Positions 28,459 through 38,465 of a stretch of 64,000 nt of DNA are shown one piece after another. Both the position numbers and the translations under genes were made by a program. Source of the stretch: Gilliamella apis (lineage in GTDB: Bacteria; Pseudomonadota; Gammaproteobacteria; Enterobacterales; Orbaceae); NCBI RefSeq assembly GCF_002142155.1, contig NZ_NASD01000008.1:36335-100334 (forward strand), written 5' to 3'. Each line of letters begins with the position of its first letter. Position 1 is the first letter of the stretch. The notes beneath the pieces were generated by a model. That model was not told where the DNA came from. It saw only the letters and a list, made by a program, of their open reading frames with translations, and did no database searches.

Positions 28459-28507
28459 AACAAAAGCTCCTAACAATAATAAATTATCTTCTATAACATT
28501 GAAAAAC

Positions 28508-28523
28508 GGACGTCTAGAAATCT
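28508..28523. promoter_or_regulatory. MetJ operator (two adjacent met boxes) upstream of metA
   Basis: GGACGTCTAGAAATCT matches 13 of 16 positions of tandem AGACGTCT boxes. It is 50 bp upstream of the metA ATG. MetJ itself is not in the window. Confidence 0.7.
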
Positions 28524-28646
28524 ATATAGCTAAATATAGAGCGTTTTAAAAAATTTGTCGAGTATTTATTGGAAAATAAATAGAATATTTTAAACAAAAT
28601 CAGAATAATAACTAAGTTATTTGGTTTATTCTGCTGCAAAATAAAA

Positions 28647-29459
28647 CTAAAAAGCTCGAGTATCTGTCCGCCAAGTATCGGCTGTTAATGCTTCACCAAA
28701 ATAACTATTTATAAGTTTTTGAGTAATATCACTTAGTGGCGAAGCTAAAACTTCGGCAGTATTACCATATTCAACCAATTCACCATTATGCATAACGATA
28801 ATTTGGTCACTAATATGTTTCATCATGCCAATATCTTGTGTGACATAGACATAAGATATATTTTGTTCTTGTTGTAGCGACAGCATCAAATTAACAATTT
28901 GTGAACGCATTGAGATATCTAAAGCCGCTAAAGCTTCATCAAGAATAATCACTTTTGGTTTTAAAATTAAAGCTCTAGCTAACGCAACGCGTTGTTTTTG
29001 CCCGGCAGCCATCACAGATGGATAATAAGAGGCGTGTTCCGGCAATAAACCTACTTGTTTTAAAACATCATTGATTAATTTTTCCCGTTCATGACTGCTA
29101 TAATTGGCATTGCGTTTAAGTGGAATTTCAAGCAATTGGCCAATACGCAGCCGTGGATCAAATGAACTTTCAACATGTTGGAATATCATTCGAATCAGTT
29201 GAGAACGATGGCCAAAATCGCCATATTCTACTTTGTTACCATCAATCCAAATATCGCCACTATCTGGTTTAATCATACCAACCAGCATTTTAGCTAATGT
29301 CGATTTTCCGGAACCATTTTGTCCAATTATGGCTAACGTTTTCCCTTCATTTAGCGAAAACGACAAGGGTTTAACGGCATCAATTTGTAAATGACCAAAG
29401 AGTCCTTTAGGGATTTTAAATCGCTTTGATAAATTTCGGACTTTTAATATTGGGTTCAT
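28647..29459 (-). CDS. sapF: Peptide/polyamine-type ABC transporter ATP-binding protein SapF
   Basis: 270-residue ATPase of the Sap importer. Walker A GQNGSGKST at about 48-56, Q-loop MIFQ, a degenerate signature MAAGQKQRVALARAL in place of LSGGQ (E. coli SapF has LAPGQKQR), Walker B VIILDEALAALD, and VTQDIGMMKHISD where the usual H-loop His is replaced, as in E. coli SapF. The C-terminal FGEALTADTWR is a SapF hallmark. Last gene of sapB-sapC-sapD-sapF, 21 bp after sapD, with AGGA upstream. Confidence 0.92.
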   Translation of the reverse strand: MNPILKVRNLSKRFKIPKGLFGHLQIDAVKPLSFSLNEGKTLAIIGQNGSGKSTLAKMLVGMIKPDSGDIWIDGNKVEYGDFGHRSQLIRMIFQHVESSFDPRLRIGQLLEIPLKRNANYSSHEREKLINDVLKQVGLLPEHASYYPSVMAAGQKQRVALARALILKPKVIILDEALAALDISMRSQIVNLMLSLQQEQNISYVYVTQDIGMMKHISDQIIVMHNGELVEYGNTAEVLASPLSDITQKLINSYFGEALTADTWRTDTRAF

Positions 29460-29480
29460 TAACTATTCCTATATCTCAAA

Positions 29481-30470
29481 CTACTCATCAGTATTTAATG
29501 GAAAATGACAGGCTACCGAATGATCTTTGATTGGGATAAGTTCTGGTGCTTGTATACATTTTTTTTGTGCATAAGGACAACGAGGCCCCAATCGACAACC
29601 AATGGGTAAATGTTCCAATGATGGAATAACGCCAGGTAAGGTATTTAAAGGGCTTTTATGAGGCATCGCTTTACCAAAATCAGGAATAGCATAAATCAAT
29701 GCCTGAGTATAAGGGTGATAAGGTGATTTAATCAAATCTTCACTATCAGCAACCTCAACAGTTTGTCCGCAATATAGGACATTGATACGATCAGTCCAGC
29801 GAGTAACCATTTGCAAATCATGGCTAATCAATAAAATAGTTGTCCCCATATTTTGATTCATACTCGCAAGCAAACGAAATATTTGCGCTTCGGTGGTTGC
29901 TTCCATGGCATTGGTTGGTTCATCGGCAATAAGTAATTTAGGTTGATTAGCTAATGCTATAGCGATCATCACTTTTTGACATTCGCCTTCCGTTAATTCA
30001 AATGGGTATGATTTAAGTATTTCTTTATGATCTTTAATCCCAACACGATGTAGTAACTCAATCGCGCGATGCTTACGCCAAAATAGTCGTTGCCACCAAT
30101 GTCCTTTAAATGTTCTTCGCGGAATAGCCTCAATTAACTGTTGGCCAATTTTCATAGATGGATCTAAACAAGATTGTGGCTCTTGGAATACCATGGATAT
30201 ATTATCACTAATCACTTTTCGTCGTTGTTTCGGTGTCAACTTCAATAAATCAACATCATTAAAATAGAAGCGATCAGCAGAAATCTTCCAATTATGGTTA
30301 TTCACACCTAATATCGCTTTAGCAATTAAACTTTTACCTGAACCTGATTCACCAACTAGACCTCGAATTTCACCTTCTGATAGTTTTAAATTGACGCGAT
30401 CAATCGCCCGTAGCAGGCCATCAGGAGTAATAAACTCTATAGTTAAATTACGAATGTCTAATAGTGCCAT
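29481..30470 (-). CDS. sapD: ABC transporter ATP-binding protein SapD
   Basis: 329-residue ATPase pairing with SapF. In E. coli SapD also stimulates Trk potassium uptake. Walker [10 protein letters not shown]-loop MVFQEPQS, signature [12 protein letters not shown] (as in SapD), Walker [15 protein letters not shown]-loop LISHD, and the C-terminal oligopeptide-transporter extension with a Cys-rich RCPYAQKKC motif. Starts 2 bp after the sapC stop with its Shine-Dalgarno AGGG inside sapC. Confidence 0.93.
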   Translation of the reverse strand: MALLDIRNLTIEFITPDGLLRAIDRVNLKLSEGEIRGLVGESGSGKSLIAKAILGVNNHNWKISADRFYFNDVDLLKLTPKQRRKVISDNISMVFQEPQSCLDPSMKIGQQLIEAIPRRTFKGHWWQRLFWRKHRAIELLHRVGIKDHKEILKSYPFELTEGECQKVMIAIALANQPKLLIADEPTNAMEATTEAQIFRLLASMNQNMGTTILLISHDLQMVTRWTDRINVLYCGQTVEVADSEDLIKSPYHPYTQALIYAIPDFGKAMPHKSPLNTLPGVIPSLEHLPIGCRLGPRCPYAQKKCIQAPELIPIKDHSVACHFPLNTDE

Positions 30471-30472
30471 GA

Positions 30473-31333
30473 TTAATGCCCTACTCGCTGACCATATAAC
30501 CCAAAATTGAATAAGTAAACCAAAATAATTGTAACAGAGACGGCGATTCCTGGAGCTAAAAAGGCCAATAAATTAACATCCATTATGTCTTTCATCTTAA
30601 ACATCATCATGCCTAAATCAGGTCGAGAAAAATCATTCGCAAAGCCTAAAAACGTAATGGTTGTGATAGCTAAAATAACCGAACCAAATAATGACACTAT
30701 CTCGGTCAAATAAACCGGTAGGATATTAGGTACAATATAATGATTTAAAATAGAAAATGAAGATAAACCATCAAGTCGATAAGCGGTGATGTAGGTTTTA
30801 TTCCATTCTTTAATAACACGTTGATGGATATTATAAATAAATCTTGGCGCATAAGATAAACCAATGATCACTAAGATATTGGTAATATCATCTTCTAATA
30901 GCAAACTAATTACAATCACACCCAATAATGGTGGCACCACCATAAAGAATCTAAAGATAAATAAGATAAACGGTCGAATAAATGCGACAAAAAACATCAA
31001 ATAATTAATCACACCACTAATGATAATGACATAAAAAACCGCTTTTAATGTCATTGAGATAGTTGACCGATAGCCGATCAATAAAAAATCGAAAATATCT
31101 TGTCCCTGAGCCGTTGTTCCTAATATATGATTGATATCACCAGTCGGCCACCAAGCGGGAGGCAAAGAAGCGACATATACTGGATTTAAATGAGCATGAA
31201 AAAACCATTTAGTCGATAATGCAATAAAAGCAATTGCTAAAATCCCATAAAAGCTGACAATCAGATATAAATTGCTATGAAGTCGATGAAAGCACGAATT
31301 TATTCGCTTACCTAACTGAATTATCCTAGACAT
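30473..31333 (-). CDS. sapC: ABC transporter permease SapC
   Basis: 286-residue inner-membrane permease with about six membrane segments. [28 protein letters not shown] block near the N-terminus and the EAA-loop region [25 protein letters not shown] identify the DppC/SapC type. The start at 31333 (MSRIIQLGK) has AAGGA 6 bases upstream and overlaps the sapB stop by 8 bp. An upstream in-frame start at 31366 lies inside sapB and is less likely. More diverged from E. coli SapC than SapD/F are. Confidence 0.85.
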   Translation of the reverse strand: MSRIIQLGKRINSCFHRLHSNLYLIVSFYGILAIAFIALSTKWFFHAHLNPVYVASLPPAWWPTGDINHILGTTAQGQDIFDFLLIGYRSTISMTLKAVFYVIIISGVINYLMFFVAFIRPFILFIFRFFMVVPPLLGVIVISLLLEDDITNILVIIGLSYAPRFIYNIHQRVIKEWNKTYITAYRLDGLSSFSILNHYIVPNILPVYLTEIVSLFGSVILAITTITFLGFANDFSRPDLGMMMFKMKDIMDVNLLAFLAPGIAVSVTIILVYLFNFGLYGQRVGH

Positions 31334-32255
31334 AATGTTCCTTATGACGTAATGGATAAATAGCAATAGCCGTTATCTCACCTAATAAAGTTAATAAGCT
31401 AATTACTGTTCCACAAGCAAGGATTGCTATCGAAATAATAAAATAATTATGATTACGATAAGCCAACATAACCCATTGGCCAAGACCAACACGGTTAAAC
31501 AAGATTTCAATCACCATCGTTGAAAATAATAGAGTCGTTGTATTATATGTCAATTGTGGGATTGTCGCCGGAATTGAATTTGGTAATAAATGTCGACGTA
31601 AAATCTTAAATGGTGAGCGCTCGCGTATAATTGCCATTTTAATATAGTTTTGCCTTGAGGTATTTTTAACATTTTCACTGACTAATTGAATAGTCATAAT
31701 GCTTGGTTGAATCGCTAAAATGATTGTTGGCAAAAGTAAATAATGTAGTTGATCCATAATTGCCGGTAATTTGTCTGTTCGCGATGAAAGAATAATATCT
31801 AATAAAGAACTTCCCGTTACTGATATTGATATATCGAAGTTCATTGATATTGGCAATGTTGATGAAAGATAAAACATCACTAATGCTGCTAACATAACAA
31901 TCGGACAGGAATAAAAGATTAAACAACCTAATCGAATTGTGGTATTTAGCCAATTTATATTACTTAAACCAAGAAAAATTCCTAACGGAATACCAATAAA
32001 TAACGCAACAAGTAACGCTAAAATACAAAGCTCAAATGTCGTTAATAACGTATCGAAAAAAGGAACGGTTTCACCAGATATTAACTTAAATTGACCTTGC
32101 AATAGTTGCTTAAAAAAAGCGCTATATGCATCAATAAAAGTTAAATCACTAAAAATAGATTGAGGAACAAAATAAACCAGACAAAAGCTGATCTGGGCAA
32201 GTACGCAGATAATAAATAAAAACGTCACTATTTTTTTTAAAATATAGATAATCAT
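31326..32255 (-). CDS. sapB: ABC transporter permease SapB
   Basis: 309-residue permease (E. coli SapB 321). N-terminal MIIYILKKIVTFLFIICVL membrane anchor, TTFELCILALLVALFIGIPLGI, the EAA loop RQNYIKMAIIRERSPFKILRRHLLPN and the C-terminal PLRHKEHY, which matches the E. coli PLKHKEWY ending. First gene of the sap cluster. No sapA binding-protein gene precedes it: only 68 bp separate sapB from the rne stop, and these hold a terminator hairpin. The Shine-Dalgarno is weak (AAAGAT). Confidence 0.88.
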   Translation of the reverse strand: MIIYILKKIVTFLFIICVLAQISFCLVYFVPQSIFSDLTFIDAYSAFFKQLLQGQFKLISGETVPFFDTLLTTFELCILALLVALFIGIPLGIFLGLSNINWLNTTIRLGCLIFYSCPIVMLAALVMFYLSSTLPISMNFDISISVTGSSLLDIILSSRTDKLPAIMDQLHYLLLPTIILAIQPSIMTIQLVSENVKNTSRQNYIKMAIIRERSPFKILRRHLLPNSIPATIPQLTYNTTTLLFSTMVIEILFNRVGLGQWVMLAYRNHNYFIISIAILACGTVISLLTLLGEITAIAIYPLRHKEHYV

Positions 32256-32285
32256 TGTTTATCTTTATCGCTTTTATGAGTTAAG

Positions 32286-32313
32286 AATAACGGTGACATT
32301 TGTCACCGTTATT
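32286..32313. terminator. Terminator downstream of rne
   Basis: AATAACGGTGACA-TT-TGTCACCGTTATT is a perfect 13-bp inverted repeat 11 bp after the rne stop (minus strand). It separates rne from sapB; the following T-rich stretch is short. Confidence 0.75.
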
Positions 32314-32323
32314 TATCTATACA

Positions 32324-35008
32324 CTACTCAGGTATAACCGGTTTACTTGCAGCTGCATAAGCGTGATCTTGTGCACTTAAGCCACCCGCGTTACCTTTAC
32401 CTTCATAATGATAATCTAACTCTTCTCGAGTTTTTATCCCACTATTAGATTCTACATAATCTGGAGCAGGAGCCTTTGTCATCACTGATGAAGAATAACC
32501 AGCAGTCGTTTCTGTTGCAGGCATAGTGACGACTTCATCTGTCTGCGGTTTATTTTCTTGAACATCAATATCAGCTTGAGAGCTTGTTGCTGCTACTTTT
32601 GGTTGTTGTGGTTTTCGGTCACTAACAACCGCTTTTTCAGAACTATTAGTATTCACCTCATCTTTAATTACGATTGGTAATAAAAGTGAAGGAATGACTG
32701 GTACAGCGTTATTTGGTTGTTCACTATTCACTTGACTATAATCAACCGCTACCCGACCTAATGCTAGCTCTAAAGACGCAGCAGCAAATGACAACGGCAC
32801 TGGCGACTGTTTTAGTTCAGTATTTTTACCACGACGTTTGGTACGCGGTGTATTCATACGCAAATGTCGAGATGTGCGTCGTTGACGTTTTGGTTGTGAT
32901 TCGCCAACAGCTTTATTTTCACCTGTTTCTGGAACAATAATTGGTAACAATAAAGAAGGGATCACAATACGCTCTTGTTCGTTCTGAACTGGCGCATCAC
33001 TATTTTTGACCCGAACACTCTTAGTTAAGTTTCGTGGTTGTCTGCGTGGCTTAGCTTCTTTTTGTTTTGGTTGTGCAGTCTCATTAACTACTTTATCTGC
33101 CTTGATATTATTCGTTGTATTGGTGTTGCCATTGTTATTTTGTTTGCTACGACGATTGTTACGTGTCGGCTCTTTAACTTCTTCAGTAGTTGTATTATTT
33201 GCTGCAGCTGCCGCATTATTGTTACGATTATTACGTTGACGTCGATTATTTGAACGTTGATTGTCTCGTCGTCTATTTTGCTGAGGCTTAACTTCAGGTT
33301 TTGGAGCCTCTTTTTCAGTAACAAATAGTTGGCGAATCTTTTTAAACAATCCACTAAATAAACCTGTTGATTTTTCAACTTTCTTCGGCTCAGCTTTTGC
33401 TTTTGGCGCTTTGCTTGCTTCTACTTTAGGGCCAGATAATACTGCTTCTTCTACTACCAATTCAGTAACTTGATCTTCTTCCTCTTCTTCAAGCTCACGA
33501 ATCAACTTAGGTAAATTGTAGCTTAATACATCGGTCTCTTCACCACGACGTTTACGGATGACTTTATAAAGCGGTGTTTCCATCTCTTCATCACCAGCAA
33601 TAACGATTTTAACATCTGGATGCATTCTTTCGATATTGGTAATGGCTCGACGTTTTTCATTAAGCAAATAACTTGCAATTGGCACTGGCACAATCACATC
33701 AATCTGCACGGTATTATCTTTCATCGCTTCTTCTTGAATTAAACGAAGAATTGATAGTGATAATGAATTATTATCACGAACCGTACCTGTTCCTTGGCAA
33801 CGAGGACAAATATGGTGAGTAGCTTCACGCAACGAAGGGCTTAAACGTTGGCGAGACATCTCAAGTAGACCAAAACGAGAAATACGTGTAGTTTGAATTC
33901 TTGCTCGGTCAGTTTTCATCGCTTCTTTCAAGCGATTTTCAACTTCACGCTGATTACGGATTGGCGTCATATCGATAAAATCGATCACAATTAAACCACC
34001 TAAATCACGCAAGCGTAATTGACGAGCAATCTCTTCCGCTGCTTCAAGGTTAGTATTAAATGCAGTCTCTTCAATATCGCTACCACGGATAGATTTCGCT
34101 GAGTTGATATCAATAGCGGTTAATGCTTCGGTCGCATCAATAACAATAGAGCCACCAGATGGTAATCGAACTTCACGCTGGAATGCTGATTCAATCTGCC
34201 CTTCAATTTGGAAATGGTTAAATAATGGTACATCACCCTCATAAAGTTTTAAGCGACTAACATACTCAACTCGGCCTAAATCAGCTAATCGTTTTTTAGC
34301 AATTTCAAGCACTTTTGGATTATCAATGAGAATATCACCAACATCATCACGGAGGTAATCACGGAATGCGCGAGTAATAATATCGCTTTCTTTATGGATT
34401 AGACTTGGCGCTGGATGATTTTTAGATTCATTTTGAATCGCAGTCCAATAATTGACCAAAGCATTCAAATCCTGTTGCAACTCTTCTTGGCTTTTACCAA
34501 CACCAGCGGTTCTAGCAATAACGCCCATACCTTTTGGCTTTTCCAACGCATCAATAATACGCTTGAGATCAGCACGCTCTTCACCTTCAATTCGACGAGA
34601 AACACCACCGGCTCTAGGATCATTTGGCATTAAAACTAAATAGCTACCAGCTAAACTAATATAAGTCGTTAAAGCGGCACCTTTTTTACCACGAATTTCT
34701 TTTTCTATTTGAATAAGAACTTCTTGGCCTTCTTGTAAATGTTTAATACTACGACGACCAGAGATATTGGAAGGGAAATAGCTTTCAGCAATCTCTTTTA
34801 GAGGTAAAAAACCATCTCTTTCACCACCGTAAGAGACAAATGCAGCTTCTAAACTAGGATTGATTTTAGTGATTTTGCCTTTATAAATATTGGCTTTTTT
34901 TTGTTCGTGACCAAGGCTTTCGATATCTAAATCATACAAGCGTTGGCCATCAACAAGGGCAACACGCAGCTCTTCTTGCTGGGTTGCGTTGATTAGCATT
35001 CTTTTCAT
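32324..35008 (-). CDS. rne: Ribonuclease E
   Basis: Endonuclease scaffold of the RNA degradosome. The catalytic half (about 1-520) closely matches E. coli: S1 domain, the 5'-sensor/DNase-like FIDMTPIRNQREVENRL with catalytic Asp, and the zinc-link CPRCQGTG. Then a membrane-targeting helix (STGLFSGLFKKIRQLF), an Arg/Asn/Gln-rich RNA-binding region (RRRDNQRSNNRRQRNN), a second Arg-rich patch (RRTSRHLRMNTPRTKRR), and the PNPase-binding C-terminus EGKGNAGG. At 894 residues it is shorter than E. coli (1061). The motif IPSLLLPI occurs twice in the disordered tail. Long upstream region suggests leader autoregulation. Confidence 0.96.
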   Translation of the reverse strand: MKRMLINATQQEELRVALVDGQRLYDLDIESLGHEQKKANIYKGKITKINPSLEAAFVSYGGERDGFLPLKEIAESYFPSNISGRRSIKHLQEGQEVLIQIEKEIRGKKGAALTTYISLAGSYLVLMPNDPRAGGVSRRIEGEERADLKRIIDALEKPKGMGVIARTAGVGKSQEELQQDLNALVNYWTAIQNESKNHPAPSLIHKESDIITRAFRDYLRDDVGDILIDNPKVLEIAKKRLADLGRVEYVSRLKLYEGDVPLFNHFQIEGQIESAFQREVRLPSGGSIVIDATEALTAIDINSAKSIRGSDIEETAFNTNLEAAEEIARQLRLRDLGGLIVIDFIDMTPIRNQREVENRLKEAMKTDRARIQTTRISRFGLLEMSRQRLSPSLREATHHICPRCQGTGTVRDNNSLSLSILRLIQEEAMKDNTVQIDVIVPVPIASYLLNEKRRAITNIERMHPDVKIVIAGDEEMETPLYKVIRKRRGEETDVLSYNLPKLIRELEEEEEDQVTELVVEEAVLSGPKVEASKAPKAKAEPKKVEKSTGLFSGLFKKIRQLFVTEKEAPKPEVKPQQNRRRDNQRSNNRRQRNNRNNNAAAAANNTTTEEVKEPTRNNRRSKQNNNGNTNTTNNIKADKVVNETAQPKQKEAKPRRQPRNLTKSVRVKNSDAPVQNEQERIVIPSLLLPIIVPETGENKAVGESQPKRQRRTSRHLRMNTPRTKRRGKNTELKQSPVPLSFAAASLELALGRVAVDYSQVNSEQPNNAVPVIPSLLLPIVIKDEVNTNSSEKAVVSDRKPQQPKVAATSSQADIDVQENKPQTDEVVTMPATETTAGYSSSVMTKAPAPDYVESNSGIKTREELDYHYEGKGNAGGLSAQDHAYAAASKPVIPE

Positions 35009-35748
35009 TATTCTACACTCTTCATTAATCTAAATTAACTGTAGGTAGAACTTTATTATTAACAATAACCGCTTATTTTAACAATGATAAACAATAGTAC
35101 TTACTTAAATATTTTTTATACCGTATTCATTATTTTATTTGTGTTATTTTTGTTATTATTTTATGTGAAATCAGTATAACTTATCCAACATCAATACACT
35201 TTTTAGAGGTAATATTACATTCAAAACACCTATACACTTTTTGAACACCACTAAATATACAATTATTGATATTATTTCAATGATGAGTTTGCAAATTCTA
35301 TTTTTCTACAATTTAACAAACCACTAAATCTTTATATGATTGTTTAAAATAAACATATTAATTAATTATAATAATTCTACTTACGCTATTTTATTTTGAC
35401 AAACTGTAATGTCTAACGCCATTGCTGCATTACATGGATAAAATATCCATGTCTATTATTCACGTTTCAGCAACGGATAGCAAGCAAATTAAACTGACTA
35501 TTTTATAAACAATTTAATGCTGGTTTTGTACTACCTTAAAATTAGACTGAAAATACAATAAAAAAAAGCTTTGATCACTAATTTTTCATCATTTAATTGT
35601 CGATAAATTCGGCAAATTTTTTACATCGATTTATAACGCATTTATGAATTTAAAAACTTAACTTTAACAATTGTGTATATGTCAATTTAATCCGTATAAT
35701 ATTAGACAACTATCGATTATAAAATAAACTATGAGATAATATTTAGTT
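35009..35748. other. 740-bp gene-free region: rne leader and syd promoter region
   Basis: Very AT-rich, no supportable ORF or tRNA. It separates the divergent rne (-) and syd (+). Its one clear structure is the nested hairpin at 35422-35473. The length is compatible with a long rne 5' UTR as in E. coli (361 nt) plus both promoters. Confidence 0.6.
35422..35473 (-). promoter_or_regulatory. Nested hairpin, candidate rne leader structure
   Basis: Outer pairing TTGCTG/CAGCAA encloses an inner perfect 9-bp stem ACATGGATA-AAA-TATCCATGT. It lies about 415 bp upstream of the rne ATG. E. coli rne is autoregulated through leader hairpins; assignment to that role is inference. Confidence 0.4.
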
Positions 35749-36282
35749 ATGGAAGCGCCTGAAAAAGTAGCATTGCTTGATTTTACCCAGCGTTGGATCG
35801 CTCAATTTGAACATGCACCACAAAGTGAAGAATTACATGGTTTACCCTCGCCTTGCATTATCAAAACTGAAAATCTAGTCGTTTATTGGCAACCTTTTTT
35901 ACTTAATCCACCAAGAGATTTAACCATCGCAGAACAAGTTATTAACATCAGAATCCACCCAAGTGCACATATATTTTACGGCACACAATATGCTGCAAAT
36001 CTGACAGCAAAATTTGCTGACGTTAATTTAATTTTGTTACAAGCGTGGAATGATGATGACTTTTCAAATTTAGAAAAAAATTTAATTGCTCACCTATCGC
36101 AACAAAAAAAATTAAAGCGAACGCCGACCATTTTTATCGCCTCAACCAATGAAGATACTGAAATCGTCGCATTAAATAATTTGACAGGCGAAGTGGTTAA
36201 AGAAGATTTAATAACTGGGCAATTGACAACATTATCATCTAATTTAGCAACATTTCTTGAAAAACTTATCGTTATAGCATAA
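35749..36282 (+). CDS. syd: SecY-interacting protein Syd
   Basis: 177 residues (E. coli Syd 181), a cytoplasmic, acidic protein that binds SecY and is implicated in quality control of the translocon. Shared blocks: LDFTQRW, SEELHGLPSPCI, VYWQPF, IHPSAHIFYGTQYAANLTAKFADVNL-type segment, LLQAWNDDDF, NLIAHL, RTPTIFIAST and LTGEVVKE. The Shine-Dalgarno is weak. It is a single-gene unit between rne and aspC. Confidence 0.93.
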   Translation: MEAPEKVALLDFTQRWIAQFEHAPQSEELHGLPSPCIIKTENLVVYWQPFLLNPPRDLTIAEQVINIRIHPSAHIFYGTQYAANLTAKFADVNLILLQAWNDDDFSNLEKNLIAHLSQQKKLKRTPTIFIASTNEDTEIVALNNLTGEVVKEDLITGQLTTLSSNLATFLEKLIVIA

Positions 36283-36411
36283 TAATTAGCTTTCGATAAT
36301 TACTAAGCAGTGGTAAAAATGAGGCTCAACCACATTGTGGTTTACAAATTGTAACTTGCCAAACAATGTGTATATAATGCAATAAGTGTCACTTAAAGAA
36401 ATAGGTAACTT

Positions 36412-37587
36412 ATGTTTGAATATTTATTAGCAGCACCGGCAGATCCTATTTTAGGTTTAGCGGATCTCTACAACAAGGATGAACGCACTAACAAAATTAA
36501 TTTAAGTGTAGGTGTTTATAAAGATGAGACCACCAAAACACCTATTTTAGAAAGTGTAAAAAAAGCTGAACATCTATTGCTAGATGATGAAACCACAAAA
36601 AGCTATTTACCCATTGATGGTGTTAATTCATTTAATATTGCTACTCAAATCTTACTATTCGGTAGTGAAAATCAACGAGCGAGAACTGCACAAGCCCCTG
36701 GCGGAACCGGTGCATTACGCATTATGGCAGATTTTTTATCTCGCCGTACGAAAATAAAACGAGTATGGATAAGCAATCCATCGTGGCCTAATCATCGCAG
36801 CGTTTTTCAAACTGCGGGATTAGAAGTTCGCGAATACCGTTATTATGATGCTCAAACTCGAAGCCTAGATTTTGATGGTTTAATGAGTGATTTAAATCAA
36901 GTTGTCGCCGGCGAAGCCGTGCTATTTCATGGTTGCTGCCATAACCCTACTGGTATCGATCCGACTCCAGAACAATGGCAAGCGATTTCAGAGTTAGCCT
37001 TAAAAAATGGTTGGTTACCACTATTTGACCTCGCTTATCAAGGGTTTGGCCAAGGTATAGAAGAAGACGTATATGGACTTAGATTGTTTGCGAATAATCA
37101 ACCTGAACTACTAATCGCTAGCTCTTACTCAAAAAATTTCGGTCTATATAATGAGCGTGTTGGTGCATTCACTTTAATTGCTGCGGATAGCGAAATTGCC
37201 GATCGGGCATTTAGTCAAGTCAAAACCATTATCAGAGCCAACTACTCTAATCCTCCAGCCCATGGTGCTAAGATTGTCTCTTATATATTAAACAATGCTG
37301 AATTAAAAGAAGAGTGGATTGATGAATTAACAGGCATGCGTCAACGTATTCATCGTATGCGCCAACTATTTGTGAAAACTTTACAAGATAAAGGTGCCAA
37401 CCAAGATTTTAGTTTTATTGCCAAACAAAATGGTATGTTTTCATTTAGTGGTTTAACTGAAGAACAAGTACTTAAATTGCGTAATGATTATGGTATTTAT
37501 ATTGTTAATTCAGGACGAATCAATGTCGCCGGAATGACTATCGATAATATGTCTAGACTTTGTGAATCAATTGTCGAAGTTTTATAG
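36412..37587 (+). CDS. aspC: Aspartate aminotransferase, AspC-like
   Basis: 391-residue class I aminotransferase (E. coli AspC 396): [71 protein letters not shown], the PLP lysine in [16 protein letters not shown] and [12 protein letters not shown]. It is paralogous to the TyrB at 2780. The LSVGVYKD and SNPSWPNH blocks favour aspartate specificity. GGTAACTT precedes the ATG, with a terminator hairpin downstream. Confidence 0.92.
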   Translation: MFEYLLAAPADPILGLADLYNKDERTNKINLSVGVYKDETTKTPILESVKKAEHLLLDDETTKSYLPIDGVNSFNIATQILLFGSENQRARTAQAPGGTGALRIMADFLSRRTKIKRVWISNPSWPNHRSVFQTAGLEVREYRYYDAQTRSLDFDGLMSDLNQVVAGEAVLFHGCCHNPTGIDPTPEQWQAISELALKNGWLPLFDLAYQGFGQGIEEDVYGLRLFANNQPELLIASSYSKNFGLYNERVGAFTLIAADSEIADRAFSQVKTIIRANYSNPPAHGAKIVSYILNNAELKEEWIDELTGMRQRIHRMRQLFVKTLQDKGANQDFSFIAKQNGMFSFSGLTEEQVLKLRNDYGIYIVNSGRINVAGMTIDNMSRLCESIVEVL

Positions 37588-37620
37588 TATAAACTAAAAT
37601 AACGTATATTCTTCATAATT

Positions 37621-37665
37621 GGATGTGTTTATGGTTAAATTGAACCAAATTCACATCCAGTTTTT
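37621..37665 (+). terminator. Terminator downstream of aspC
   Basis: Two-part stem: outer GGATGTG/CACATCC and inner TGGTT/AACCA, followed by AGTTTTTAG. Confidence 0.65.
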
Positions 37666-37714
37666 AGTAAAAATATCATAGAAAAATAACAATAAATAGA
37701 TAGTTATAAAACTC

Positions 37715-37740
37715 AAAAAAAACGGCTCCTCAATTTTTTT
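37715..37740. repeat. Intergenic A-run/CCTCAA/T-run repeat, copy B
   Basis: Eight A, CGGCT, CCTCAA, seven T. It is followed about 6 bp later by AATTTAATT, which copy C also has. Lies between aspC and folK. Confidence 0.55.
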
Positions 37741-37844
37741 CAAAAATTTAATTGAAACATTATTCTATTTCCTTTATTAGTTACTAACTTGTTTATATGT
37801 TAAAATATCACTATGTTTTAACATCACCTCAATTGAATCTAATT

Positions 37845-38330
37845 ATGTCAATTTGTTATATTGCCTTAGGCAGTAATCTTAACGATCCATTAGAACAAAC
37901 TAATCAAGCTATTGCAGCCTTAAAACAATTACCGGAAACAGTTGTTTCTGATATTTCACCGTTTTATCGTAGCAAACCATTGGGACCACAAGATCAAAAT
38001 GATTATCTCAATGCAGTCATAAAATTAACCACATCTCTAACACCAATAGCACTATTAGATCATTTACAAGCCATTGAGAAGTCACAAGGTAGAGTCCGTA
38101 AAGAAAATCGTTGGGGAGCAAGAACATTAGATTTAGATATATTGTTATATGATGACTTAGTTATAGATACAGAAAGGCTTACCATACCACACTATCATAT
38201 GAAAAAGAGAGAATTTGTACTTTATCCTTTATTTGATATTTCACCTGATCTGATATTACCTGATAACGATAAGCTGTTTAATTTATTAACAAAATGTCCC
38301 ATGAATGGATTAGAAAAATGGCATGAATAA
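37845..38330 (+). CDS. folK: 2-amino-4-hydroxy-6-hydroxymethyldihydropteridine pyrophosphokinase
   Basis: Transfers pyrophosphate from ATP to hydroxymethyldihydropterin in folate synthesis. The start at 37845 (MSICYIALGSNL) gives 161 residues (E. coli 159). A longer frame from 37797 adds 16 residues not seen in the family; neither start has a good Shine-Dalgarno. Signature blocks: ALGSNLNDPLEQ, FYRSKPLGPQDQNDYLNA, QGRVRKENRWGARTLDLDILLYDD (HPPK signature) and IPHYHMKKREFVLYPL. Upstream of dksA-gluQ; the usual partner pcnB is not here. Confidence 0.94.
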   Translation: MSICYIALGSNLNDPLEQTNQAIAALKQLPETVVSDISPFYRSKPLGPQDQNDYLNAVIKLTTSLTPIALLDHLQAIEKSQGRVRKENRWGARTLDLDILLYDDLVIDTERLTIPHYHMKKREFVLYPLFDISPDLILPDNDKLFNLLTKCPMNGLEKWHE

Positions 38331-38465
38331 TTAATCTTATTAATAACATATAGTTGTAAATTTTTATGGTCTTAATGCCAAAAAAATAATAAAAAAAATT
38401 TGCCAAAGGCTAAATTATTGCTATAGTTTACCGCTCGCAAATAATCTGTACTTAAGGGGATTGCT

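Noticed and set aside
33088..33378. ORFs on both strands within the middle of rne
   Set aside because: Low-complexity Asn/Arg/Gln codons of the RNase E tail leave other frames open; the rne frame is fixed by homology.
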